From: Endobacterium cereale
Lineage (GTDB): Bacteria; Pseudomonadota; Alphaproteobacteria; Rhizobiales; Rhizobiaceae
Direction of reading: 5' to 3'
NCBI RefSeq assembly: GCF_009617585.1
Contig: NZ_WIXI01000040.1
Location: forward strand, 1-64,000
Length of the DNA: 64,000 nt
Position numbers and translations under genes: made by a program. Below, piece after piece: positions 48,654 to 57,922 of this stretch (within the stretch, counting starts at the first letter, position 1; each line of letters opens with the position of its first letter). Below the pieces are notes generated by a model, which ran no database searches, had not been told where the DNA came from, and saw only the letters and a list, made by a program, of their open reading frames with translations.

Positions 48654-49666
48654 TATTGTACCCGTGGATCGAGGACGCGGTAGAGAATGTCCGCGATCAG
48701 GTTGAGGCCGACATAGATCAGGCCGATCAGCAATGTGGTGCCGACGACCGGGTTCATGTCCGCATTCATAAGCGAGACGGTCAGATACTGGCCGATGCCC
48801 GGCCACGAGAAGACCGTCTCGGTGACGACGGCGCCTTCGAGAAGACCGGCATAGGTGAGTGCCACGACCGTGACGAGCTGCACGGCAACTGTCGGGAAAG
48901 CATGGCCCCAGATGACGGTTGTCAGCGACAGACCTTTTGCACGCGCGGTGATGACGTATTCGCCCTTCAGCGCGTCGATCATGAAGGCGCGCGTCATGCG
49001 GGCGATATAGGCCATCGAGAAATAGGCAAGGATGATGACCGGCTGGGCCATATGGGCCAGCGCATCGAAGAAGGCATCGAAATCGCCGGCAATCAGCGTA
49101 TCGATGGTCAAAATGCCGGTGACCGTGTCGATCATGCCGTCAAAGATGATGTCCTGACGGCCGGGGCCCGGCGCGATATCGAGCCAGGAATAGAAGATCA
49201 GAAGCGAGATCAGCGACAGCATGAAGACCGGCACGGAATGTCCGGCAAGGCAGACGACGCGGATGGCCTGATCGGTGAACGAGCCCTGACGGACGGCTGC
49301 CCAGACGCCGAGCGGAACGCCGATCAGAAGGGCCAGCAGCAGGGCCGCGGTGGCAAGCTCGAACGTCGCCGGGAAAAAGCGGACGATATCCTGCGCAACC
49401 GGGTTCTTGGTCAGAACCGACATGCCGAAATCGCCGTGGAAAAGCTGGTTCAGGTAATGAAGGAACTGCACCGGAATGGGCTGATCAAGGCCCATTTCGG
49501 CGCGAGCGCGAAGAATGACATCCTCCGGTGCATTGTCGCCGACGGCGGCAATGACCGGATCGACCGGCATGACCCGGCCGATGAGGAATGTCAGGACAGT
49601 CAAACCGAACAGCGTCAGGAGGACGCTGCTCAGTGTTGCTGCAAGGCTTTTGAAACGCTTGTTCAC
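48653..49666 (-). CDS. Peptide ABC transporter permease (DppB type)
   Basis: The 337-residue protein has six membrane segments and a long periplasmic loop between the third and fourth. Its EAA loop reads YVITARAKGLSLTTVIWGHAF. It starts at GTG, overlapping the binding-protein stop by four bases (GTGA), so its translation is coupled to that of the binding protein. Confidence 0.93.
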   Translation of the reverse strand: MNKRFKSLAATLSSVLLTLFGLTVLTFLIGRVMPVDPVIAAVGDNAPEDVILRARAEMGLDQPIPVQFLHYLNQLFHGDFGMSVLTKNPVAQDIVRFFPATFELATAALLLALLIGVPLGVWAAVRQGSFTDQAIRVVCLAGHSVPVFMLSLISLLIFYSWLDIAPGPGRQDIIFDGMIDTVTGILTIDTLIAGDFDAFFDALAHMAQPVIILAYFSMAYIARMTRAFMIDALKGEYVITARAKGLSLTTVIWGHAFPTVAVQLVTVVALTYAGLLEGAVVTETVFSWPGIGQYLTVSLMNADMNPVVGTTLLIGLIYVGLNLIADILYRVLDPRVQ

Positions 49667-51261
49667 GACTTGGAAGTCTCGAGGTAGGTGTTGCCTTCAG
49701 ACAGAACGCCGAGCTGGACGCCGCTGACGTTCTTGCGGCAGGCAGCGGTCTTGGTGTTCTGGAACATGATGGCGAACGGGCTGTTGTGCATGAATTCGCG
49801 CTGCAGGGCTTCGTAAAGCTCCAGGCGCTTGGCCGGGTCCTTTTCGTCGCGGGCAGCTTCAGCCTTTGCCGTCAGGTCGTCGTTCTTGAAGCTCGAGCGC
49901 CATGCGAACGGCTTCTTCTTGGCGTCGTCCGAATTGTCCTTGTTGATGCAGAACACTTCGGCGTTGGAGTTCGGATCGAAATAGTCCGTGCCCCATGCGG
50001 ACAGCGCCATTTCGTGGCCGCGGGCGCGCATCTTGGTGAGAACCTGACGGTTTTCCGCCGACTGCAGTTTTACACGGATACCGATTTCGCCGAGGTTTGC
50101 CTGGATCGCCTGGGCGAGGTCCGGGTAAGGCTGTGCGGAGTAATGGTCGAGCGTCACGTCGAAACCATCTGCGAGGCCGGCTTCGGCCATCAGCGCCTTG
50201 GCCTTCTCGACGTCCTTCTTGAACGGCGTGTCGGTGACCGTGCCCGGGAAACCGGCCGGTTCCATGCTCTGGTGAACGGCGTGCGTCAGCGGCACGATGT
50301 TCTTCTGCATGCCTTCGTAATCAAGCGCCCACTTGACCGCTTCCCAGACCTGCGGCTTGGCAAGGTTGGCATTGTTCTGGTTGAGCGAGATCAGCATCAG
50401 CGAAGCGATCTGCTTGCGAACCAGAACGACGTTCTCGTCGGACTGAAGGGCCTTCAGCTGTTCCGAAGTCAGATCGCGGGCGATATCGACGTCGCCCTTC
50501 TGCAGCATCAGCATCTGCGAAGACGGATCGACCACGTGGCGCACGATGACGCGCTTCAGGTTGCCCTTGTAAGGACCATTTTCGTTGAGCGTCAGCGCGA
50601 TGCTTTCCGAAGCCTTCCAGGCCTGCAGCTTGAACGGGCCGGAACCGGCGCTGTTCTTCTGCAGCCAGGCGTTGCCGAGGTCGCCATTGGCTTCGTTTTC
50701 GAGGACGGTCTTCTTTTCGACGATGGCGCCGATGTTCGCCGACAGGCAGAACAGCAGGAAGGAGATGGCGGTCGGGGTTTCGGTCGTCAGCGTGACGGTC
50801 TTTTCGTCCTTGGCGACGATGCGGGCTTCGACGTTTTCAGCGGTGAAGCCGAACTGGTTGATGATGAAGGCCGGGCTCTTGTTCATCTTGATGGCGCGCT
50901 GCAGCGAGAACGCAACGTCCTCGGCGGTGACGGCGGCGCCGGAAGCGAACTTCTGGTCGGAAAGCTTGAAGGTGAAGACCTTGTTGTCGGCATCGGCTTC
51001 CCAGGAAGCGGCGATGACCGGGGTCACTTCATTGGGGTTGTCGCTATTGGCACGCACCAGCTTCTGGTACATGTTGCTGATCATCTCGCCGCCGACGGCC
51101 TCAAAACCCTCATGCGGGTCAAGGCTGGTCATGTTGTCGAGCTGCTGTGCAACGACCAGAATGTCCTTCGGCGTGGCCGCAAAGGCGGTTTCGGCCAATT
51201 CTAGATAGGAAAGGAACGGAACGGCTGCGCCGCCGATCAGAAAGTTGCGTCTTGATACCAT
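49663..51261 (-). CDS. Peptide ABC transporter binding protein with Tat signal
   Basis: The 532-residue SBP_bac_5 protein begins MVSRRNFLIGGAA, a twin-arginine signal, so it is probably exported folded. The mature part has the family's opening pattern (LDPHEGFEAVGGEMISNMYQKLVR). ATG 51261 has AAGGGG 10 bases before it. It is the first gene of the minus-strand transporter unit and is divergent from the M19 dipeptidase gene. Confidence 0.92.
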   Translation of the reverse strand: MVSRRNFLIGGAAVPFLSYLELAETAFAATPKDILVVAQQLDNMTSLDPHEGFEAVGGEMISNMYQKLVRANSDNPNEVTPVIAASWEADADNKVFTFKLSDQKFASGAAVTAEDVAFSLQRAIKMNKSPAFIINQFGFTAENVEARIVAKDEKTVTLTTETPTAISFLLFCLSANIGAIVEKKTVLENEANGDLGNAWLQKNSAGSGPFKLQAWKASESIALTLNENGPYKGNLKRVIVRHVVDPSSQMLMLQKGDVDIARDLTSEQLKALQSDENVVLVRKQIASLMLISLNQNNANLAKPQVWEAVKWALDYEGMQKNIVPLTHAVHQSMEPAGFPGTVTDTPFKKDVEKAKALMAEAGLADGFDVTLDHYSAQPYPDLAQAIQANLGEIGIRVKLQSAENRQVLTKMRARGHEMALSAWGTDYFDPNSNAEVFCINKDNSDDAKKKPFAWRSSFKNDDLTAKAEAARDEKDPAKRLELYEALQREFMHNSPFAIMFQNTKTAACRKNVSGVQLGVLSEGNTYLETSKS

Positions 51262-51465
51262 TGCTTTATTCCCCTTGATGCGCCGCCCCTGGGATTTAAG
51301 GGGTGGCAAGTTTTTGCCGCAATTCGACGGCGGTCTTAACAGTGCGTTTACAGACCGACCAATTCCATTTTTCGAATGGGTTATGCGTGGATTGCATTTG
51401 CGGCTTGTGCGCCGCCTACTTAACGATAACCCAAACTTCAAGCCCCTGGCAGGACACTTCAGAAA

Positions 51466-52500
51466 ATGTTCAACAATTTGCTCCCGATCTTCGATGGCCA
51501 TAACGACGTGCTGCTGCGTCTGAGACGCGACGGCGGTGCTGACCCGGTCAAGCGTTTCCTTGAAGGCGAGGATGTCGGGCATATCGATCTGCCGCGCGCC
51601 AAGGCAGGCGGTCTGGCAGGCGGTCTCTGCGCTATCTATGTGCCGTCGCCGAGCATGACGAAGGATGCCAACGGCGATTACCCGACGCCAACGCAGCCCG
51701 ATGCGATCAACGAAACGCTGGCGATGGCGCGGCTTCTGTTCGAAATCGAGGCGCGTTCTGAAGGTGGGGTGACGGTGTGCCGCACGGCCGATGACATCCG
51801 TCGCTCGATTGAAACCGGCAGTTTTGCCGCCGTTTTCCACATCGAGGGCGCGGAAGCTGTCGCCGCTGACCTCGATGCGCTTCATGTCCTGCATCAGGCG
51901 GGTCTGCGCACACTCGGTCCGGTCTGGTCCCGACCGAACGTTTTTGCCTACGGTGTGCCGTTCCGTTACCCGTCAACGCCGGATATCGGTCCGGGTCTCA
52001 CCGAAGCCGGCGGTGATCTGATCCGCGCCTGCAACGAGCTAAAGATCATGGTCGACCTGTCGCACATGAACGAAGCCGGTTTCTGGGAAATCGCAAAACT
52101 TTCGAAGGCGCCGCTGGTCGCCTCGCATTCCAACGTGCATGCGCTGTGCAACCACAGCCGCAACCTGACCGACCGCCAGCTCGACGCCATTCGTGATACG
52201 GATGGGCTTGTCGGCATCAATTTCGGCGTGCTGTTTTTGCGTGACGACGGCGTCAAGGATGCCAACACAAGCCTCGACCTTCTGGTGCGCCATGTCGCCT
52301 ATATTGCCGAACGCATCGGCATTGATCGTGTCGCACTTGGTTCCGATTTCGACGGCACGACCATTCCGGCGGAAATGAAGGATGCGGCCGGCCTGCCGAA
52401 GCTGGTGGAAGCGCTGCGCAAGCACGGCTTCAATGACGCGGAACTGAAGAAGATCGGCCACGAGAACTGGATTTCCGTTCTCGATCGCACTTGGGCGTGA
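51466..52500 (+). CDS. M19-family (renal-type) dipeptidase
   Basis: The 344-residue zinc peptidase has the motif FDGHNDVLLRL near residue 9 (zinc His and Asp), Glu in FHIEGAEAV, and the two His in DLSHMN and ASHSNVH. This family cleaves dipeptides and, unusually, accepts a D-amino acid in the second position. There is no signal peptide. It is divergent from the peptide transporter, which fits intracellular cleavage of imported dipeptides. Confidence 0.9.
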   Translation: MFNNLLPIFDGHNDVLLRLRRDGGADPVKRFLEGEDVGHIDLPRAKAGGLAGGLCAIYVPSPSMTKDANGDYPTPTQPDAINETLAMARLLFEIEARSEGGVTVCRTADDIRRSIETGSFAAVFHIEGAEAVAADLDALHVLHQAGLRTLGPVWSRPNVFAYGVPFRYPSTPDIGPGLTEAGGDLIRACNELKIMVDLSHMNEAGFWEIAKLSKAPLVASHSNVHALCNHSRNLTDRQLDAIRDTDGLVGINFGVLFLRDDGVKDANTSLDLLVRHVAYIAERIGIDRVALGSDFDGTTIPAEMKDAAGLPKLVEALRKHGFNDAELKKIGHENWISVLDRTWA

Positions 52501-52506
52501 GAAAGT

Positions 52507-53235
52507 TCAGTCGGCATCCGGCTTGAATGAAAGCTCGAACCGGTCCGCGAGAAAGCGTGTGCGCACGCTCTGGACCGGATTGCCTTCCATATCGATATCG
52601 ACGGCATTGCTGATCAGCACGATGGCGTCGCTGGCGCATTGCAAAAGCTCGACATCGTTGGGTGATACGCGCTCGGCGGTGATGCGGGTCTCGCGCCGGC
52701 GATAGTCGCTGACGCCGGATTTTTGCAGTGCCTGGGTGATCGATCCGGTTTCCGCGTAAGCCGAAATGATGTCTGGAAAACGCTGTACCGAAAACAGTGA
52801 GGTGGAGCGCGACATCGGCATGCCGTCCACCACGGCCAGCCGCTCCAGCCGGTGCAGCGGCGCACCGACCGCCACATCCAGCAATGCCGCCTGCCGCGCA
52901 TCGGCGGCCACACGTTCGGCGCCGATCAGCCGGCCTGACGGCTCGATCGACTGTTTCATCATGTTTTCGCGAAAACGCACCCGCTCGCCGATCGGATAGA
53001 TGACGCGCGGCGGCTGTGCGTTCACAAACGTGCCGCGTCCGCGTTCTGCGCGCAAAAGGCCTTCGGTCGACAGAGCAGCAATCGCGCGGCGCACGGTATG
53101 GCGGTTGACGCCGTGGCGTTCGGCAAGCTCGACCTCGGGCGGAAGCTGTTTCGCGATGACGCCGGACGCGATGTCGGCGCGAATGGCGTCGGCGACGCGG
53201 CGCCAGCGGGAAATGCCGTCATCGAGGGCGTGCAT
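52507..53235 (-). CDS. phnF: Phosphonate regulator PhnF (GntR/HutC)
   Basis: The 242-residue protein has a GntR winged helix at residues 12-75 (ADAIRADIASGVIA, HGVNRHTVRRAIAALSTEGLL) and a UTRA effector domain after it. It is divergent from phnG, and a candidate operator (inverted repeat 53309-53328) lies before phnG. It probably represses the C-P lyase genes and responds to a phosphonate or breakdown product. Confidence 0.92.
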   Translation of the reverse strand: MHALDDGISRWRRVADAIRADIASGVIAKQLPPEVELAERHGVNRHTVRRAIAALSTEGLLRAERGRGTFVNAQPPRVIYPIGERVRFRENMMKQSIEPSGRLIGAERVAADARQAALLDVAVGAPLHRLERLAVVDGMPMSRSTSLFSVQRFPDIISAYAETGSITQALQKSGVSDYRRRETRITAERVSPNDVELLQCASDAIVLISNAVDIDMEGNPVQSVRTRFLADRFELSFKPDAD

Positions 53236-53259
53236 GGGGAACTCCGAGAAAAATGCGAA

Positions 53260-53277
53260 ATGTCATCAAGCTGTCAC
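53260..53277 (+). promoter_or_regulatory. PHO box upstream of phnG
   Basis: ATGTCAT-CAAG-CTGTCAC closely matches the PhoB box CTGTCATNNNNCTGTCAT. A -10-like TATAAC lies 11 bases further on, at 53289-53294, the usual spacing for PhoB-activated promoters. Confidence 0.82.
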
Positions 53278-53288
53278 TGGTCAGGTTC

Positions 53289-53294
53289 TATAAC
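53289..53294 (+). promoter_or_regulatory. -10 element of the phnG promoter
   Basis: TATAAC lies 11 bases after the PHO box, which takes the place of the -35. Transcription would begin near 53301, about 40 bases before the phnG start. Confidence 0.6.
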
Positions 53295-53308
53295 CTCGAT
53301 TAGATTAG

Positions 53309-53328
53309 TTGTCTACACAAATAGACAA
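53309..53328. promoter_or_regulatory. Candidate PhnF operator
   Basis: TTGTCTA-CACAAA-TAGACAA is a perfect 7-base inverted repeat with a 6-base spacer, just after the predicted transcription start and 11 bases before phnG. GntR/HutC repressors bind such sites, and the TAGAC half-site is similar to reported PhnF sites. Confidence 0.7.
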
Positions 53329-53339
53329 ATAGGTGCGAC

Positions 53340-53798
53340 ATGACAGCAGAAACAGCGAATGCGCGGAGAAAGCGGGCTCTGGATGCGATGGCGTCCATGC
53401 CAGCCAGCATGCTCCACGAACTTTACAATGAGAATACAGCGGGCGCGCCTGACGCCATTGCGGTGCGCGGCCCCGAAATCGGCGCCATCATGCTGCGCGG
53501 CCGTATCGGCGGAGGCGGTGCGCCGTTCAATCTCGGTGAGGCGAGTGTGACCCGCGCGACCGTGCGGCTGGACAGCGGCGAACTCGGTCATTCGATCGTG
53601 CTCGGTCGTGATGCCGGCAAGGCCCGCATGATCGCCCATCTCGATGCGCTGCGACAGCTGCCGGATTGGGTCGCCCGCGTCGAAAAATCGATTGTCGAGC
53701 CGGCTCTGGAGCATGCCCGCGAAGAGGCAAAACTTCAGGCCGAGGAAACGGAAGCGACACGCGTCGACTTCTTCACCATGGTGCGAGGAGAAGACTGA
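53340..53798 (+). CDS. phnG: C-P lyase subunit PhnG
   Basis: The 152-residue protein is one of the four core C-P lyase subunits (PhnGHIJ). It starts MTAETANARRKRALDAMASM and has the family's FNLGEASVTRATVRLD segment. The complex, with PhnM, moves the alkylphosphonate onto ribose. Its stop overlaps the phnH start by one base, and the gene is first in the operon after the PHO box. Confidence 0.94.
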   Translation: MTAETANARRKRALDAMASMPASMLHELYNENTAGAPDAIAVRGPEIGAIMLRGRIGGGGAPFNLGEASVTRATVRLDSGELGHSIVLGRDAGKARMIAHLDALRQLPDWVARVEKSIVEPALEHAREEAKLQAEETEATRVDFFTMVRGED

Positions 53799-54430
53799 TG
53801 AGCACTCCGAATGAGACCCGGGTTGAGCCTGCGTCCTCCGGCCATGTTTTCGAGGGCGGCTTTGCCGATCCTGTGATGGATTCTCAAGCCGTCTTCCGCC
53901 GCGTGATGAATGCGCTGGCTGAGCCAGGCACCATTGCCGATCTCGCCGGTTTCGTCTCTCCGCCGACACCCTTGTCGCAGGCGACGGCCGCAATCCTGCT
54001 AACGCTGGCGGATTACGATACGCCGGTCTGGTTTGCGAAGCCGGAAAACAATGACGACGCCATCGGCTGGATGTCGTTTCACACCGGCGCACCGCGCACG
54101 GCGGACGTTTTTCGTGCCAGTTTTGCCGTGCTGGAGAAAATGAGCCCCGTCGAGGCCTGGTCTTCCTTCCTGATCGGCACCAGCGATTACCCCGACCGTT
54201 CAACCACCCTGCTTCTGCCGGTCGAAAGCCTTGTCGGCGGTGAGCCTCTGAAGCTCACCGGTCCAGGCATCGAAACCCAAACGGTGATCGCTCCGGTCGG
54301 CCTGCCGGAGGGTTTTGTGGCCGTGATGGCGGAAAACCGCGCAGCCTATCCGCTTGGGCTGGATGTCTTGCTGGTCTGTGGCGGTGAAGCGATCGGCCTG
54401 CCGCGCACCACTCGTATCGAGGAGGCTTGA
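53798..54430 (+). CDS. phnH: C-P lyase subunit PhnH
   Basis: The 210-residue subunit of the PhnGHIJ core carries the GGFADPVMDSQAVFRRVMNALAEPG segment typical of PhnH. ATG 53798 overlaps the phnG stop (TGATG); a longer frame from 53666 is a non-coding extension over phnG. phnI follows 3 bases after the stop. Confidence 0.95.
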   Translation: MSTPNETRVEPASSGHVFEGGFADPVMDSQAVFRRVMNALAEPGTIADLAGFVSPPTPLSQATAAILLTLADYDTPVWFAKPENNDDAIGWMSFHTGAPRTADVFRASFAVLEKMSPVEAWSSFLIGTSDYPDRSTTLLLPVESLVGGEPLKLTGPGIETQTVIAPVGLPEGFVAVMAENRAAYPLGLDVLLVCGGEAIGLPRTTRIEEA

Positions 54431-54433
54431 GCC

Positions 54434-55525
54434 ATGTATGTTGCCGTCAAGGGCGGGGAAGCCGCCATCGCCAATGCCCACCGTCTTCTCGCCGATCGTC
54501 GTCGCGGTGACCGAAATGTTCCGGCGCTGACGCTTGCGCAGATCACCGGCCAGCTGGCGCTCGCTGTCGATCGTGTCATGGCCGAAGGCTCGCTTTACGA
54601 TCCCGATCTCGCCGCCATGGCCGTGCGCCAGTCGCGTGGCGATATGATCGAGGCGATCTTTCTCTTGCGCGCCTACCGCACCACGCTGGCACGTTTCGGC
54701 AATTCGCGGCCGATCGATACAGCAAAAATGCGCATCGAACGCCGTGTTTCGGCCACCTACAAGGATATTCCGGGCGGCCAGCTTTTGGGCCCGACCTTCG
54801 ATTACACCCACCGCCTGATCGATCCGGCGATGGCCGGTGACGAGCCGGTCGATGAACCGCTGTGCCGTGCCCGCGAGGATGAACGCCGTGCGCCTCGGGT
54901 CACCGATATTCTCAACGATGAAGGCCTGATCGAGCGCGATATCTTGTCCGACGATGAACCGGGCGACCTGACACGCGATCCGACCGCTTTTCCGGCGGAT
55001 CGTGATGTTCGTTTGCAGGCGCTGGCGCGTGGCGACGAGGGTTTTCTGCTGTCGCTCGGTTATTCGACACAGCGCGGTTATGGCCGCACGCATCCGTTCG
55101 TCGGTGAAATCCGTATCGGTCTGGTCGATGTCGAGATCGATGTGCCGGAACTCGGTTTTGCCGTTTCGCTTGGGAGCGTCCGCGTCACCGAATGCCAGAT
55201 GGTGTCGCAGTTCACCGGCGGCGGGCAAGAAGGGGCGAAGTTTACGCGCGGTTACGGCCTTGTTTTCGGCCAGTCCGAACGCAAGGCGATGGCGATGAGC
55301 CTTGTCGACCGCGCCCTGCGTGCCGATGAATTCGATGAACAACGGCTGGCCCCGGCGCAGGACGAGGAATTCGTGCTCGCTCATTGCGACAACGTGCAGG
55401 CCACCGGTTTCGTCGAGCATCTGAAACTGCCGCATTACGTCGATTTCCAGGCCGAACTCGATCTGTTGCGCACGCTGAACGCGGCCAAGGCCAAAAACGA
55501 TGAGATGAGGGAGGCCGCAGAATGA
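54434..55525 (+). CDS. phnI: C-P lyase subunit PhnI
   Basis: The 363-residue subunit begins MYVAVKGGEAAIANAH, and the end of the chain carries HLKLPHYVDFQAELDLLR, as in other PhnI proteins. With PhnGHL it couples the phosphonate to ribose (triphosphate ribosylation and exchange of adenine). It is followed by phnJ with a four-base overlap. Confidence 0.96.
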   Translation: MYVAVKGGEAAIANAHRLLADRRRGDRNVPALTLAQITGQLALAVDRVMAEGSLYDPDLAAMAVRQSRGDMIEAIFLLRAYRTTLARFGNSRPIDTAKMRIERRVSATYKDIPGGQLLGPTFDYTHRLIDPAMAGDEPVDEPLCRAREDERRAPRVTDILNDEGLIERDILSDDEPGDLTRDPTAFPADRDVRLQALARGDEGFLLSLGYSTQRGYGRTHPFVGEIRIGLVDVEIDVPELGFAVSLGSVRVTECQMVSQFTGGGQEGAKFTRGYGLVFGQSERKAMAMSLVDRALRADEFDEQRLAPAQDEEFVLAHCDNVQATGFVEHLKLPHYVDFQAELDLLRTLNAAKAKNDEMREAAE

Positions 55526-56415
55526 CCCTTCCAGAATACAATTTCGCCTATCTGGACGAACAGACCAAGCGGATGATCCGCCGCGCTATCCTCAAGGGTA
55601 TCGCCATTCCCGGTTATCAGGTGCCTTTCGCCTCTCGCGAAATGCCGATGCCTTATGGCTGGGGTACTGGCGGCGTGCAGGTGACGGCGGCGATCCTTGG
55701 TCCCGACGATGTGTTGAAGGTCATCGACCAGGGCGCCGACGACACAACCAATGCCGTCTCCATCCGCGCCTTTTTTGCCAAGACGGCCAATGTGGCGACG
55801 ACGACGAAAACAGCGGATGCGACCGTCATCCAGACGCGTCACCGCATTCCCGAAGCGCCGCTTTCTGCCGGTCAGGTCATCGTCTATCAGGTGCCGATCC
55901 CCGAGCCCTTGCGTTTCCTCGAACCGCGCGAAACCGAAACCCGCGTCATGCACGGGTTGGAGGAATACGGCCTCATCCACGTAAAACTCTACGAGGATAT
56001 CGCCCAGCACGGCCATATCGCCACGACCTATGCCTATCCGGTCAAGGTCGAGGATCGTTATGTCATGGACCCGTCGCCGATCCCGAAATTCGACAACCCG
56101 AAAATGAATGGTTCGCCGGCCTTGCAGCTGTTCGGTGCCGGTCGAGAAAAGCGCATCTATGCGCTGCCGCCCTTCACCAACGTCGTCAGCCTCGATTTCG
56201 AGGATCATCCGTTCGAAGTGCAGAAATTCAAACAGCCCTGCGCGCTCTGCAACGCCACCGGCGTCTATCTCGACGAAGTGGTGACCGATGATCGCGGCGG
56301 CCGCATGTATGTCTGCTCCGATACCGACCATTGCGAAACGCGCCGCGAGGAAGGCCATCATGGGCCGGGCCTGCCAATCTCCGGGGCGCAAACCGTCAAG
56401 GAGGACGCGGCATGA
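55522..56415 (+). CDS. phnJ: C-P lyase PhnJ, radical SAM carbon-phosphorus lyase
   Basis: The 297-residue subunit breaks the carbon-phosphorus bond with an iron-sulfur cluster and S-adenosylmethionine. The cluster cysteines are Cys240, Cys243, Cys265 and Cys271, a one-residue shift from the E. coli set (241, 244, 266, 272), so the enzyme should be active. It overlaps phnI before it and phnK after it by four bases. Confidence 0.97.
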   Translation: MTLPEYNFAYLDEQTKRMIRRAILKGIAIPGYQVPFASREMPMPYGWGTGGVQVTAAILGPDDVLKVIDQGADDTTNAVSIRAFFAKTANVATTTKTADATVIQTRHRIPEAPLSAGQVIVYQVPIPEPLRFLEPRETETRVMHGLEEYGLIHVKLYEDIAQHGHIATTYAYPVKVEDRYVMDPSPIPKFDNPKMNGSPALQLFGAGREKRIYALPPFTNVVSLDFEDHPFEVQKFKQPCALCNATGVYLDEVVTDDRGGRMYVCSDTDHCETRREEGHHGPGLPISGAQTVKEDAA

Positions 56416-57185
56416 CCTCTCCCATCCTTTCCGTGTCCAACCTTGAGCGACGTTACGGCGATTTCATCGGCTGCACCGACATTTCCTTCGATGTCTGGCC
56501 GGGCGAAGTGGTCGCCATCGTCGGTGAATCCGGCTCCGGCAAGACGACGCTGCTCAACTGCATCTCCGGTCGTCTGGATCGTTCCAGCGGCAGCATCCGT
56601 TACAACATGCGCGATGGCCGTTTCCCTGATCTGGCCGATCTGTCGGAAGCCGAACGTCGTTTCCTGATGCGCACCGACTGGGGTTTCGTGCACCAGAACC
56701 CGGCCGATGGTCTTCGCATGCGGGTGTCTGCCGGTGCCAATGTCGGCGAACGGCTGATGGCAATCGGCGACCGTCATTATGGCGAGATCCGCAACACTGC
56801 CACCGAATGGCTCGGCCGCGTGGAAATCGCCGGTGATCGTATCGATGACAAGCCGGTCGCCTTTTCCGGCGGCATGCGCCAGCGCCTGCAGATCGCCCGA
56901 AATCTCGTCACCCGTCCGCGCCTGATCTTCATGGACGAGCCGACCGGTGGTCTCGATGTGTCGGTTCAGGCGCGCGTGCTCGATCTGTTGCGCGGTCTGG
57001 TCAGCGATCTCGGGCTTGCGGTGGTGATCGTCACCCACGATCTGGCGGTTGCCCGTCTGCTGTCGCAGCGGATGATCGTCATGAAGACCGGCCGTATCGT
57101 CGAAACCGGTCTGACGGACCGCGTGCTCGATGATCCGCATCATCCTTATACCCAGCTTCTCGTCGCCTCGATCCTGGAGTCGTGA
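56412..57185 (+). CDS. phnK: C-P lyase ATP-binding protein PhnK
   Basis: The 257-residue ABC-type ATPase has Walker A GESGSGKTT, signature FSGGMRQRLQIARNL and Walker B LIFMDEPTGGLD. PhnK docks on the PhnGHIJ core and is not a transporter ATPase. It starts at ATG 56412, overlapping the phnJ stop (ATGA). phnL begins 2 bases after its stop. Confidence 0.94.
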   Translation: MTSPILSVSNLERRYGDFIGCTDISFDVWPGEVVAIVGESGSGKTTLLNCISGRLDRSSGSIRYNMRDGRFPDLADLSEAERRFLMRTDWGFVHQNPADGLRMRVSAGANVGERLMAIGDRHYGEIRNTATEWLGRVEIAGDRIDDKPVAFSGGMRQRLQIARNLVTRPRLIFMDEPTGGLDVSVQARVLDLLRGLVSDLGLAVVIVTHDLAVARLLSQRMIVMKTGRIVETGLTDRVLDDPHHPYTQLLVASILES

Positions 57186-57187
57186 TC

Positions 57188-57922
57188 ATGAGTGTTTCAT
57201 CCAACGAGACAGGCAACGCGCTGCTTTCCGTGCGACAGGTGGCAAAATCCTTCACCATGCATCTGCGTGATGGCGTCATCCTGCCTGTCGTCAACGATGT
57301 GAATTTCGAACTGTTTGCCGGGGAATGTGTCGTGCTCGGCGGCCCGTCCGGTGTCGGCAAATCGTCCATCCTGCGCATGGTCTATGGCAATTACGCCATC
57401 GACGGCGGCGAGATACTGATCCGTCGGAACCCAACCAGTGAACCGCGCGATCTCGGCGCAGGCGATCCGCGTCTCGTGCTCGATCTGCGGCGCGATTGCA
57501 TCGGTTACGTCAGCCAGTTTTTGCGCGCAGTCCCGCGTGTGTCGGCGCTTGATATCGTTGCCGAACCGCTGGTCTCGCGTGGTGTCGATCGTACCGTTGC
57601 TGCGGAAAAGGCTGCCGACCTGCTACGCCGCCTGCATCTGCCGGAAGCGCTGTTCGACCTGCCGCCCGCCACTTTTTCCGGTGGTGAAAAGCAGCGCGTC
57701 AACATCGCCCGTGGTTTCATCACCGATCACCCGATCCTGCTGCTCGACGAGCCGACGGCGTCGCTCGATGCCGCCAATCGCGAAGTCGTTATCTCGATGA
57801 TCCGCGAAAAGCTGGATGCCGGTACCGCCATCCTCGGCATCTTTCACGATCAACCGGTGCGCGATGCGGTGGCGACCCGCACTATCGATGTGTCCGCCTT
57901 TTCGGCACGGAGGGCCGCGTGA
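57188..57922 (+). CDS. phnL: C-P lyase ATP-binding protein PhnL
   Basis: The 244-residue ATPase has Walker [11 protein letters not shown], the signature [15 protein letters not shown] and Walker [13 protein letters not shown]. PhnL works with PhnGHI in the phosphonate-ribosylation step. ATG 57188 is preferred over GTG 57182. Its stop overlaps the next gene by one base. Confidence 0.95.
   Translation: MSVSSNETGNALLSVRQVAKSFTMHLRDGVILPVVNDVNFELFAGECVVLGGPSGVGKSSILRMVYGNYAIDGGEILIRRNPTSEPRDLGAGDPRLVLDLRRDCIGYVSQFLRAVPRVSALDIVAEPLVSRGVDRTVAAEKAADLLRRLHLPEALFDLPPATFSGGEKQRVNIARGFITDHPILLLDEPTASLDAANREVVISMIREKLDAGTAILGIFHDQPVRDAVATRTIDVSAFSARRAA

Noticed and set aside
56412..57922. Reading phnK and phnL as transporter ATPases of the peptide type
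   Set aside because: They lie inside the C-P lyase operon with coupling to phnJ, and PhnK/PhnL are known to resemble peptide ATPases while serving the lyase.
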